The notes beneath the pieces were generated by a model. It was not told where the DNA came from. It saw only the letters and a program-made list of their open reading frames with translations, and did not search any database. DNA of 64,000 nt from Coniella vitis (taxonomy: Eukaryota > Ascomycota > Sordariomycetes > Diaporthales > Schizoparmaceae), in assembly GCA_011317545.1 (NCBI GenBank), contig WUJK01000006.1, forward strand, positions 1,178,001 to 1,242,000, written 5' to 3'. Positions 1-10,553 of the stretch are shown here, piece after piece; the stretch's first letter is position 1, and each line of letters starts with the position of its first letter. Position numbers and translations under genes: made by a program.

Positions 1-424
1 GCACATCTACCTGGAAGAGTTTGCCGGCACAGTTGGCTCTAGAGAACAGTTGGCCATTGGCGAATTCGCACAGGCCCTCATGGTCATTCCCAAAACTCTT
101 GCAATCAATGCTGCCAAGGACGCTTCAGAGCTTGTGGCGCAGCTGCGGTCTCGCCACGCTCTGTCCCAGCGGATTGCTGAGGGCGATGCCAGTGAAGACG
201 AGAAGACGGTGGCCAAGAAGAAGGGCTACAAGAACTACGGACTGGACCTGATGAAGGGCAAGGTTGTGGACGAGATCAAGGCTGGTGTGCTGGAGCCAAG
301 CATGAGCAAGGTGCGCCAGCTCAAGAGTGCAGTAGAGGCATGTATCGCAATACTGCGCATCGACACGCTTGTGAAACTGGATCCAGAGATGAGAGGCGAA
401 GAAGATGATGGACACGGCCACTAA
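1..424 (+). CDS. CCT1: T-complex protein 1 subunit alpha (CCT1), C-terminal part
   Basis: This is the last 140 codons of the alpha subunit of the cytosolic chaperonin CCT/TRiC, which folds actin, tubulin and many WD40 proteins using ATP. The reading frame is open from base 2, so the 5' part lies outside the window. Recognisable family blocks are SREQLAIGEFAQAL, the VIPKTLAINAA segment of the returning equatorial domain, YGLDLMKGKV, and the terminal helix with AILRIDTLVKL. The protein ends in an acidic and His/Gly-rich tail, as usual for CCT1. No intron is visible in this part. Identification rests on recalled CCT-alpha sequence. The alpha assignment over other CCT subunits comes from the SREQLAI block and is confident. 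Confidence 0.93.
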   Translation, partial: HIYLEEFAGTVGSREQLAIGEFAQALMVIPKTLAINAAKDASELVAQLRSRHALSQRIAEGDASEDEKTVAKKKGYKNYGLDLMKGKVVDEIKAGVLEPSMSKVRQLKSAVEACIAILRIDTLVKLDPEMRGEEDDGHGH

Positions 425-1624
425 ATGTCATTGAGGAGGAGAAGGCTGGTGTTGTGTATCGTTGTTGTAGACTGGCTATTGACTAGACTTGGCACATCGA
501 GACTAGAAAGGAACGTACGTGTATATGACCCGAGATTGCCGACCGAAGACGAGAGAGTCCCTGACCGCCTGGGGCCAGCAAAGCAAGGAGGCCTGCATAT
601 CTCTTATCAGCTCCTCGCCGACCGTCCATGCATAGATGGCCTTTTTCTTTCTGCACGCCCATCTAACCTGCCATGTTGAGTGGACACGCATCGACGCAAG
701 GCTCGAGACCGGCAATTAGCGGCTTAAAGTAGGCTCTTTCCCCCCGTCCGCCGGCGCCGCCCACCCCTTGAGCCCCGGCATGCCGGGGAGCTACGGCGAC
801 CTTGACGTAGAGTTACGTTTCAGAAGCATAGTTGTATCAGTCTCGTGGACACTGTTTGGTCTGACACATCCTGTACTTGGCGCAAGTCGGTCAGTCATCT
901 GGAGCAAAAGCAAACCAACTAGATCTGGACGGTGTGGTATCGCGCGAGCTAAGTGAGCACATGAGCGTGAAGACGAAAGCGCCAACGCCATGGGGGGTTA
1001 AGGAATGACAACGCAGACCAGTTTACGAGCAATTGCGAGTGCAGGATTGGTGTGCTTTTTTCTTTTTTTGATAAGCGAAAGGCAAAAGGGAAAGGGGTCT
1101 GCTTCCAGCCTTTCTTTGTCGTCTCTTGGCCATATGTGGCGTACTGTACTATGTACATTAGTAGTGTAGGCGTGGAGGTGGGACCCTGTTTTCTAGCTGC
1201 TGCGCCGGCAGGAGCCACGTGCTGATAAGTAGAATGGTATATGAACTGGGCCACGGCCTCTCCTCTCGCCTCTTCTTCTTTGTGCACTTGTTGTCCTATT
1301 TTCCTTTGCATTATCTTCTATATGCCGACTACGCTGCCGTGGCTTGATGGCACATCATAGCCTCTGTCCGTCACCTCAACATCGCCAATTGCGTCGAATG
1401 ACTCGGATCCGTGCAAACACCCTGGGCAGGACATCAGGCTGGCGTCGGTTTGGTCAACCATTTGACAGGGTCGCTTGTTCTCTTCCTGACGGCTGAAGAG
1501 ACTTGTCTTTGTGTGTTGTGCTTGTGTGGTCGCGTCTCGGGTCACGTATATTCAGTTGCAGTGCATGCACCAAGCACTTCACCCATCCATCTTCTTTCCA
1601 GACACACCAGATCCAACCGCCATC
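425..1624. other. Intergenic region between CCT1 and the LYC1-type gene
   Basis: No convincing coding sequence was found. It holds the CCT1 3' flank and the upstream region of the next gene. A TACTATGTA motif lies at 1147-1155 and the final 100 bases are pyrimidine-rich. Short open frames on both strands show no family resemblance. Confidence 0.6.
1147..1155 (-). repeat. TACATAGTA motif, single copy
   Basis: The plus strand reads TACTATGTA inside the longer context TGTACTATGTACAT, which is nearly palindromic. It is one of at least 22 intergenic or intronic copies in the window and lies about 470 bases before the LYC1-type start codon. Confidence 0.6.
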
Positions 1625-2875
1625 ATGGGCTCCCACACACACGATCTACCGCCGGCAAACTCGCCAGATCTTTGCTTAGCAGAGTCGACCGAGGGCGAGC
1701 TTCTCCATGTCTGGGGTCTTCACTTTCCCATGTGGGGTGGACCGCTCAAGCGCGAGGACTATCTCAAGCGCGAAGAGTTTCTCATGACGGTCCCGCTGGC
1801 CAAGAACGGAGGCGTCACGCACTGGATCCTAACGGACCGCCAGGGCGTGCCAGACCAGCGACCCATCTATGCCAGTTGCGAGACGCTGCGCAAGCGGGCG
1901 CTATGCAGCCGACTAGGCGCAGGCGGAGAGGTGATTGTGCAAGAGGGCACCGCGCACAATATTGGGTCTGTCTTTACCAATCCTGCGTACCGAGGCAAAG
2001 GTTATGCGTCGAGGATGATGGCCGATCTGGGCCCAATACTCAAAGAGTGGTCGGTGGGGCGCAAGAAGAAGCCCAGCGAAGACGAGGTGCAGCAGGAGAC
2101 CAACAAGATTGCCACACACTCACTGTTCTCGACTTTGTACTCGGATATTGGGAAGAACTTCTATGCAAATCATGGCTGGGCGCCCTTTGAAAGCTCCCAC
2201 TTCTACTTCAAACCAGCCACTTCTCCTGTCGACGCGGAAAGTAACGCTGATGGCGCGACTCTGACACCTAAGGTCAAGAAGCTGGGCTATCATGACCTTG
2301 CGAAGCTGTGCTACGACGACGAGAATGTGCTCCGCAAAGCAATTGAGCAGCGCGCAAAGCTCTTGCCGTCCACAGATGGCAAGAAGAAAGTCTGCGTAGC
2401 GCTGATTCCGGACCTGGACCAGTTTCTGTGGCACATGATGCGGGAGGACTTCATCACAAAGCATATTTTTGGCAAGACGCCTGAGATACGCGGGGCACTG
2501 TATGGCGAGCCTGGCCGGCGGGTGTGGGCGGTCTGGGTGCGTGGCTACTATGGCAATGTAGACAACATCAAGGACAACACCTTCTATATCCTGCGCTTTG
2601 TAGTCGAAGACGAAGCGAAAGCAGAGGAGGAGTACGTAGCAGAGGCATTTGCAAACATCATGCGGCTGGCACAAGAGGAGGCGAGGGAGTGGCGATCGTT
2701 TGATATCCAACTGTGGAATCCATCACCGCTGCTCAAGAGTGCAGCGGCCAAGAGCGGGCTGGAGCACGCCATGGTCGACAGGGAAACGAGCAGCATCCCG
2801 TCGCTGATGTGGTACGGCGAGGAGGAGACGGCAGCCGTGGACTGGGTCCTGAACGAGAAGTATGCGTGGGGCTAG
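1625..2875 (+). CDS. LYC1-type GNAT lysine N-acetyltransferase
   Basis: This intronless gene encodes 416 residues. It resembles the fungal LYC1 family, known from Yarrowia as the L-lysine N6-acetyltransferase that starts lysine catabolism using acetyl-CoA. The GNAT core shows an acetyl-CoA-binding loop RGKGYA around residues 120-130, after the VFTNPAYR strand. The C-terminal half (about 200-416) matches my recollection of the LYC1 C-terminal domain, with WVRGYYG and the WNPSPLL segment. The frame stays open further upstream, but the first ATG is at 1625 in a good context (GCCATCATGG), so I use it. No targeting signal is visible, which suggests the cytosol. Lysine as substrate is inferred from the family; another small amine remains possible. 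Confidence 0.8.
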   Translation: MGSHTHDLPPANSPDLCLAESTEGELLHVWGLHFPMWGGPLKREDYLKREEFLMTVPLAKNGGVTHWILTDRQGVPDQRPIYASCETLRKRALCSRLGAGGEVIVQEGTAHNIGSVFTNPAYRGKGYASRMMADLGPILKEWSVGRKKKPSEDEVQQETNKIATHSLFSTLYSDIGKNFYANHGWAPFESSHFYFKPATSPVDAESNADGATLTPKVKKLGYHDLAKLCYDDENVLRKAIEQRAKLLPSTDGKKKVCVALIPDLDQFLWHMMREDFITKHIFGKTPEIRGALYGEPGRRVWAVWVRGYYGNVDNIKDNTFYILRFVVEDEAKAEEEYVAEAFANIMRLAQEEAREWRSFDIQLWNPSPLLKSAAAKSGLEHAMVDRETSSIPSLMWYGEEETAAVDWVLNEKYAWG

Positions 2876-3353
2876 ATTTGCTAAAAAGGCGTCGTTACGG
2901 TGGCTGTGGTACCCTGGAGAGGTATTATCAACTAGATTGCATGGTTAAACGTGTTCGTTTGCTCCTCCTTTCAGATCTGGGCTTAGATAGTTACATATGC
3001 CAGAAAGTGTTGTTCTTTCTGTCATCGCCGGTCTTGGAGGACAGGGGGAAGGTGCGTCTGTGTTGAGCGCACTTCCCCATAAGGCAACTTTGATACTGGC
3101 ATACTGCAAAACCTTCAACTCTTTTCGTTCTCGATCTGATACTCTTTTTTATCCACATTGAGCTTCAGAGAACTCAACAACGCCCCATCACGGTGGAATC
3201 TTTCCTATATTGAGTCGCATCGTCCCAGCTCATAGATCATTACTTGTTATGTTGTTATCATGTCCTACCGGACTTCTCCTCTCTAGATTCAACGAATAAA
3301 ACCGCTCCTTGATATTATTACCACGGAGAGAGTTTGCCATTGTCGATATCATC
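2876..3353. other. Intergenic region between LYC1-type gene and XPF-like gene
   Basis: About 480 bases with AT-rich stretches and no supported gene. It contains the 3' flank of the acetyltransferase and the presumed promoter of the next gene on the same strand. Confidence 0.6.
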
Positions 3354-6187
3354 ATGGAGGTGTCTAGCAGCGACTTCCAATATCAAGGTCCTGGTGTGAA
3401 AGCCTGGACAAACGAAGAAGCCGACCTCAATGTGCAAAATGCCATCCGATACGCCTACGAGAACAACCTGGTGACAGACCACCGCCTGAACTCCTTTTCA
3501 ATCACCCATCTATTCGGACCCTTGGTCCAGGGTACCATCCCCAGATCCGACCATGAAGATACTCTTACTGGCGACAGCCACCTCAGCGATGTGGAAATAC
3601 CGACACCATTGCCGTGGGAACGATTGTCTACCACCGATGGAGCCCTAAGGCTCATTCGCGAGAGCAGGTGCACCCTCACCGATTGTCAGATCCAGCAACT
3701 TACTCAAGATGCTTCTTTGGCACCGAATCTTTACCTCAAGGGCCTCAAGGTTGAACTACCAATTCTCAAGACGGACAATGATTGGGATCTAAAAGAGTAC
3801 AACGAGGAGAATTCAGGTCGGTCCCTGGATCTTTACGAATGTCTGAAGGATCATAACCTGCCACTCCATCCCCAAGATGTGGCACTTGGTGAAGGGATGA
3901 ATGTACCCCTTAGTGTTTATTCACACCTTACGATTCTGATGCAAGATGTCGAGATGGAGAAGCTTGCCGTCACCAAGGCCAATTTCCAGTATCTGGTCAG
4001 CCAACTAAGGAGCCCTCTCACTCACGTCGAGCGCATGTGTGCTCTAGTCGATTCAATCATTTATGAGAAGGTGAGGCTATCTATGTGATGCTTTCTATGT
4101 TTGAATTCTCACACAAGCTGCAATAGAACTCTGCAACGGAGAAACTCACGCCGCCAGTCAGCCCCAAACTCAACCTGAACCATCTCCCTCCGTTTTCATT
4201 CGAGCCTGTAGCGCTTCCCGATCCTGGACAATATTCGCCAACTCTTGACGAAAATTTTTACAGTATCGAAGAGGCTTTGCTCAGAGATCATCAGGACACG
4301 TGGAGTCAAAACACAACCCCATCCACTGAGTTGCTACAGAATGAATTCACAGTTTCTGAGCCGGAAAGTCCCTTTTCTTGTCATCGCCATTTTAAGAGCT
4401 TTGAGGATCTGAAAGTCGAGCTGCCCCTGATGTTCCATCTAGACTCCGAGCCCCCCAGTCTGTCAGGGCCAGAGATGTTCAGAGACATCATCGGCGGGGT
4501 CATGGACCTCGACCCAGAGTTTGAGAAAATGTGCATGCATGATTTATCGGATGGTTATTTGGAGGAAAAGCTGCAAGCAGCGGCAGAGAATGCTAAACAA
4601 CTCACGGAGCAAGAAAAGTTGCAAGCAGTTGACGCAGTGGCTCGCGTTCCAGTTCCAGTCATGGACTTCTCGCTTGCAGAGCCTGAATGGACATGGCTTC
4701 GATCTAATGCCGGTGCCATCTTCAAATGGATTCAGACTGGATGCGAAGATTTGTTCAGGCGTCCTATCTGGCCTCCCAATAGAGTTGTCAAGAGCAAGCT
4801 CATCTGGAGCCCCATTCGACCTGGATCCCAATCTTCAGCCTACCACGAGGACCTGGATGATGGCGAGCCTCTTGCCCAAGATTTCCTTCGGCCGATTCAA
4901 GAGAGCGAAGTCCTCGGAAGCATCAATCTCGTAAAACAGCGCATCAAGCCTATCATTCTCAGTGATGCGCACGAAGACGAAGATATTGAAGTCGTTGGCA
5001 GGGATGATTCAACCGATAATTTGCTTGACATTGTGCGAAAGAGGTCCAAAGACTTGAAGTCGACACAGCCGCTCAAAAGGCTTTGTACTTCAACCAAGCT
5101 CTCGCCATTGCATATAACCAAGAACACGGCGTCGGCGCTACTGTCAGGTGATTCTCCTGACGCTCCTGCAAAACTCTTGGCTAATTTTCTGGAACTTCAT
5201 GCGCCCAATAAACAACCCATCACTCAAAGCAAGTACTTTGCGTCGAAGCATACAAACACACTTGAAGACCTTTCACCTCACAGCGTCCTTGAAGAAAATG
5301 AAAATACCAATAATGAGAAGGCACACTCCGGCGATGGGCGTCTGCATCATTTTGCGAGGGAGAGCAAAACGTCCTTGCCAGCACTCGACCTCCCAAAATT
5401 TCCGTTGACTGCTCTGGTGTCGATTAATGTGTCCCGACGCATCATTCGGGCCGTCGAAACCCTTGTGCCGAACCTGACTCTGATCGAACGAGACTACGAA
5501 GCCCACAATAGCTCGATTTGGCGACAGAATTCGGTGGCCAGGACTGAGATTGTGCCCGATTTGGCCAATGATGCAGACTTTAGCATATCTTCAAGCATAG
5601 GACTTTTAATCATGTCCATGATTCGTATCCGTCAAAAGCCCAGGATGGAGACGAGCAGGAGTCTGGCCGAGTCTCGAATCGAAAAAGCGTCTATGCGCTA
5701 CGAGAGACTTGTCGTGCTAATTGGAGGCGAAGGCGGCAGTAACGATAGCCTCCGTGACCTCCCACAACGCGATCTGGCTGCCATCCAAGAGCTACAGGGA
5801 TTTTCCAGTGGTTTAGACTGCCAGATCCAGGTGCATTATGTTGGTGGCGGAGACCAGACGATAGCAGCTTCGGTTGCTTCTTGCCTTTGCCGGTACGGTA
5901 TAGATCAACCAGACATATTCACGGGTTTGTCCGAGGTGGAAACGCTTTGGGAGCTTTTCCTTCGGAGAGCAGGGTTCAATGCCTTTGCAGCTCAAGCGGT
6001 GTTGACCCAGCTCAGGCCGCAGGGCGTTCTAGAAAGCACGACAGAGTTGCCTAACGTGGTTCAGCATGGTATCGGTGCGTTTGTGGTCATGAGCCGCGCA
6101 GAAAGGATGCGTAGATTCGGACAACTTGTGGGACCGAGGGTCTTGGAACGAGTCAGCAGAGCTATCGATGAGGTTTGGAATCGATGA
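3354..6187 (+). CDS. XPF-like domain protein, candidate Zip2/SHOC1-type meiotic factor
   Basis: Two exons, 3354-4070 and 4127-6187, flank a 56-bp GTGAGG..AATAG intron and encode 925 residues. The first 650 residues are polar and largely unrecognised. The last 260 resemble an XPF/ERCC4-type nuclease fold followed by a helix-hairpin-helix: a starting strand (ALVSINVSRRI), NLTLIERDY, ADFSISSSIGL, a long helix, RYERLVVLIGGEG, and near the C-terminus ELFLRRAGFNAFAAQ then NVVQHGIGAF. The active-site ERKxxxD pattern of true XPF nucleases is absent, so it is probably catalytically dead. That architecture is known for Zip2/SHOC1, which acts with Spo16 and Zip4 in meiotic crossover formation. The gene structure is solid; the meiotic role is inference. 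A Mus81/FANCM-like structural subunit is the main alternative. Confidence 0.6.
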
Positions 6188-6414
6188 TGGCGCAACCTGA
6201 AGACGTATTTCGTTTCATTTCGAGGCGCAAGTGTATCTGTTGAGCCATTTTGTACGGAATATTATAGCAAACAGACTGATCGTTCTCATGGTGACATTGG
6301 AATCCAAGCTACCAAGCATATTCACTGGTTGCCGACCACATCGGGCTACCTGTCACTGTGGGTATTTCCCCTCTTAGTGCCCGAAAAGTGAGTCGATATT
6401 ATTTAACGTTTCGT
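6188..6414. other. Convergent 3' intergenic spacer
   Basis: A 227-bp spacer lies between the stop codons of two convergent genes. It must hold both 3' ends; no canonical AATAAA was seen. Confidence 0.5.
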
Positions 6415-8324
6415 TCAGTCCACCAGATGAGAAGCCTGCTCACGAGCAATCTGCTGTTCGACTTCGTCGGTCGTGTCGTATCCTGATTTAGGGTCGCTTG
6501 CCAAGGGAGCAATGTAGCATTCTGCACTTGAGTGCGGACCCTCCGCCATCAGTTGTCCATCCTCGCTATACGTTCCTCTGGCATCTTCGTCGATAGCCAT
6601 GGAACCAACTTCATAGTCAGGTACATCCATTGCGGTGGTTGGTTCAATACTCCATAGCTTGAGGCTCGACTGCTGTGTCCGAGTTCTGTTAGACCGATTA
6701 TTACTCGCAGCCAATGACTGTGAGTCCTCATCGTCTGAGGTATCGAGACTCGAATCCGACGACCATTCAGCGTGCCCATGTCCATCATTCATTCCCCAGC
6801 ATCCCGAGGCAGTCGCCACAACAGAACCGCTATGATGCAGAGCGACGCTCCCCACTGCCGGCGGCGCAGCTAGCTCTGGCCCTAACCGCTGCGAAGATCT
6901 GCTGCTAGTCGCACCATCATCAGTAGAAAAGGCCCACGACGGCCACTGGCAGCCTTCTGCATTTCCGACGCCCTCCCACACTTGCACGGTGCCATCTCGC
7001 GCGCCAGCCCACACCTCGAACCCGCCGACGGAATCCAGGCCGCGAAAGACATCGCACGTGAGTCGTTGATGCGTTGTGGCGTCTCGACCTGCCAACACGC
7101 TGAAGAGCTTGTTGGTCACGCGCACGTCATACACGAGCATGCCTGTGGACTGGCGCTCGTTGAGCAGTAGGTAGCGCCCGCAGGGAGACCAGGCTGTCTG
7201 GAGGACGCCTGCGCCGCCAATGCCTGTTTTGGCGGTTGCTATTGCTGCCGTTGTTTTGGATGATGCTTCTGCAGCCGGTGGGGGTTCTGTCAGAGCAACG
7301 CCTTCAGCGGCTTCCTTGATGGACCACGTAGCGGTACACTCTCCTGACCGGTGTATATCGTACAGCCCGACGCAGCGCGTCCAGGTACCGGCAGCGAGCA
7401 ACCCAGTTGGCGTGCCAAAGCCTTCGTCAGCGGCGGACACTGTCTGGGCGCTCAGCGCGGAGATGGTGCCGCGCATGCCGACGCCGTTGCCCTTGCGGAT
7501 GTGGCGACGAGACGGAATGGTAGGGACCTGGGTCGTAGGGCCGGCGCCATTGCGAGTGATGTCGAATTCGGCAATAAGGTCGCGGGCGCCGGTGTAGAAG
7601 TGAGTTCCGGGGGACGACCAGACGAGGGAGTGGATGGGCAGGTAGGCCTCTGTTGTAGGGGAGACGAGGCGGTATGAGCTGATGGGGAGATCTGGTGGCA
7701 GGGCTTTGGCGGTAGTGCGAGGGACTGTGTCGTCATCATCGTCTTCTCGATATTCTCCTCCAGGGGGGATATTGTCGCCGTCATTGAGCGAAGGTGAAAG
7801 GGCCGAGTAGAGCTGGAGGGGGTGGTCGCGGCATGCGACGATCAAGTGGTCTGTGTTTGCATAGCGCAGGTCGTAATAAGGGGCTGTGGCTACAACGTTG
7901 GTGGGCTCAGCCAGTTGAAGAGTTTTGTGGGGGCAGAGAGTGAGAGGGTGGCCCCTGGGCTCGAGAAGGTTGTTTGGGACAAGAAAAGTGCTGATTTGAA
8001 GATCGTATGAGGATGTGATGATAGCAGTTCCGTCTCGTGTCCTTTGGTCGGTGGAAGGGAGTGTGCTGTTAATGTTCTATCCCAGCTGAGACATGATGTT
8101 GACTGAGGATATGAGAGCACTTACCACTGAGCACTCTTATAGAAGGAGGTTTCTGAAGGCGAAGGAGGTGAGCTTGTGGTGGAAGTGGAGGTATCGTCGG
8201 AATCGCTGTCTTGGAAAGAGTCGATAGAAGGGTTCCCGTGGTCGCCATGTCGATGACTGAGAGCCAAGAGGCTCACCTCTGGTCTTTGGCTTGCCATATC
8301 AAGCTCTTGTACCTCTTGGGGCAT
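6415..8324 (-). CDS. WD40 protein of the WRAP53/TCAB1 (Swt21) family
   Basis: Two minus-strand exons, 8324-8125 and 8041-6415, with an 83-bp GTAAGT..AAAG intron, encode 608 residues. The splice rebuilds the family motif AQWTRDGTAIITSS, which neither exon carries alone. After it come TAPYYDLRYANTDHLIVACRDHPLQLYSA, AWSPCGRYLLLNERQ and GFEVWAGARDGTVQVWEG, typical of WRAP53-type beta-propellers. In animals this family delivers scaRNAs and telomerase RNA to Cajal bodies; yeast Swt21 is linked to splicing. The N-terminus is rich in Ser/Asp. A Ser/Thr-rich insert interrupts the last blades and the tail is acidic. The start at 8324 is the first ATG of exon 1; a second in-frame ATG is at 8282. Family membership is confident; the RNA client in this fungus is unknown. 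Confidence 0.8.
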
Positions 8325-9351
8325 GTCATACCTCAATCATCCGTTTTTGCATATCACGTCTCGCCCATTGCGCGGCGTTTGGTGGTTGAGGATGAAATTT
8401 GCAATAGCCAGTTACAGTCACAATCCATGAATCCCAACTGAGATTGACGGAGCAACTCAACGCACACAGGAATCTTTCAGATGAGACTGTCCCAGTGATA
8501 CTGGCTGGGGGTTTTATAGGCCTGGTTAGAGTTATCAATGCTGCTGCTGCTGCTGCTGCTGCTGCTACATCATGATGAAGAAGGGCCTTGCAACGTGGAA
8601 TTAGTGGTGGCAGTCGATCATCAGCCTCCCCCACAAACCTCCCGCTGGGGCTAGCATCTATAGTAGGAGCGGAAGTGGCCGGGCGGGTCCACCAGTGTTG
8701 CCACGGACGGGATGGCGGGAACAGGGGCGCAGTGACAAGGGCCTGCAATCCTGCACTACCCGCCCGAGTTGCCCTCCACCGCCGCAACAGCCCCTGTCAT
8801 TGGCAGGTCCGGTCTAGGCCTGCAGCGGCCCCTTCGTCACCAGGAACCAGAGGCTTCATCTGCCGTCATCAATCATCCATCTGCCATCGTGGCTCTCGTT
8901 TTCCCCATTCCAAACCCCCCGGCAGGCCCCTTTATATAACGCACCGCCCGACGCCCAAGATACCAACCTTCTTCTTGCGCAAGCATGTCCCTCATGGCGC
9001 ACTAGCTTGACCACCACCCGCCCGCCTTCCTCTTCCACCAAATACCACGACACTACCGCCTACGATCTTCTGCCGTCCTCGACCCCGCCTTCGTCTTGTG
9101 CTTCCTTTTCGCGTGCCTTGACGACGTAGCCTCCGATTTGTCGGGCTCTGTTCTCCTGTCGCTAGCTGGCCTTGACTCGACCGTACCAATCTTCTTCCGC
9201 AGTACGACAATCATCAAGCTCGACTTTCTCCGAATTCCACTCCCAAGGCCGCCGTATCGTGTTGCTTTGGCCTCCAACCTAGCATCGACTGGCCTCTCCT
9301 GCGTTCGCCCGACGGATTCCCCACGCGCACGCTCTGCACTCCGAACCGGCG
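8325..9351. other. Divergent promoter region with a CTG repeat
   Basis: About 1 kb between divergent genes. It holds a trinucleotide repeat near 8539-8566, a GC-rich middle, and a pyrimidine-rich leader before the PQ-loop gene. The long minus-strand frame 8326-8787 runs through the repeat and has no recognisable domain. Confidence 0.5.
8539..8566. repeat. (TGC)n trinucleotide repeat
   Basis: About nine tandem TGC units lie roughly 215 bp upstream of the WRAP53-type start codon, in the shared promoter. Confidence 0.85.
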
Positions 9352-10553
9352 ATGGATATGTTCGAAGATCGATGCAAGGCTCTGCGTGAGCCGGGATTCG
9401 CCAACCTCATCGTATCGATGTCCGTAGGCTCGCCATAAACCCAAGCGTTCCCTACAAGATCAAACAAGACACAGCACATCAAGAGGTCTTGGGTGTCTCT
9501 GGCAGAAGCTATTTTTGCTAATGTGCAAATAGCATCATCGTCATCGGCATGCTTATCTCGTACATGCCCCAGCACTACCGAATCATATCTCGCGGAACCT
9601 CGGAAGGTATCTCTCCGTACTTTGTCCTACTCGGCACCACATCGGCCACGGCTGGCTTCGCCAACATCCTAACCCTTCCCAAGAGTATTGATGATGCGAG
9701 CTGTTGTCGGGAGCTGGAAACATTGGAATGCGTGGCTGGCATCCTGGGTATTGTGCAGCTAGGCGTGCAATGGGTCTGCTTCGCCTTCATGTCAGTTCGG
9801 GCCTGTCCCTCTCCGCTCGTGACTGGCGAAATATGCTAACTCTGGACAAGATTTATCCTTTTCCTGGTCTTCTTCCGCTACAAGACAGCAAACGTGTCGC
9901 AAGAGGAGCTCCAAGAGGGCGAGGAAGAGCCTAAGTGGCAAACCGCGGTCCTGGTCGCTACCGTCGTCCTCGTCCACATCCTACTCACCGTCATTATCAG
10001 TGCCATTATGGTCCTGATTTTCCCATCGCACCTCAACAGCTGGGCCATCTTCAATGGAATTCTGGCTGCTGGTCTCGCCGCCATTCAGTACATCCCTCAG
10101 ATCACCATGACGTACCACCTCAAACACGTTGGCAGCTTGAGCATACCAATGATGTGCATCCAGACTCCCGGTGGTCTCCTGTTCACGGCAAGTTTGGCGG
10201 TCAGGCTGGGCTGGGCTGGCTGGAGCACCTGGGGCATCTTCCTGCTCACGGCTATTATGCAAGGCATTCTGCTTAGCATGGCTCTGTACTACGTGTTCGC
10301 TTCGGGCGGCTCAGCAGATGGACCAAGTAGGCCGCCAATGCCTCGGTCGTTGTCTCGCGTCTATGCCAACGGTCTGGATGAGAACACACCTACAAGATAT
10401 ACAGGACATCCAGAGCACTACGCCACTTCCCAGGAGCAGCTCGGCGATATCCTCGATCGTCAAGACAGCGACGCGGCAGCCGAGACGCAACCACTGCTGC
10501 GTCCAGGGGGAATTGGCAACTCATCCAGTACACATCGATACGATGGCAACTGA
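9352..10553 (+). CDS. PQ-loop repeat membrane protein
   Basis: Three exons, 9352-9419, 9533-9790 and 9851-10553, encode 342 residues. Intron 1 uses a weak donor (GTCCGT), chosen because it alone restores one unbroken first membrane helix running into the SYMPQ motif. Two PQ motifs are clear: SYMPQHYRII, followed by TSEGISPYFVLLGTTS, and QYIPQITMTYHLK, followed by the SLSIPMM strand. About seven hydrophobic segments are present, as in PQ-loop transporters (cystinosin, Ypq proteins, SWEET relatives). A hydrophilic loop with an acidic SQEELQEGEEE stretch separates the two halves, and the C-terminal 75 residues are polar. Family members export cationic amino acids or cystine from vacuoles or lysosomes; the substrate here cannot be read. 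An alternative first exon is possible because the donor is atypical. Confidence 0.83.

Noticed and set aside
8326..8787. Minus-strand frame as an upstream exon of the WRAP53-type gene
   Set aside because: It crosses the TGC repeat and has no family similarity; the ATG at 8324 is sufficient for the known domain.
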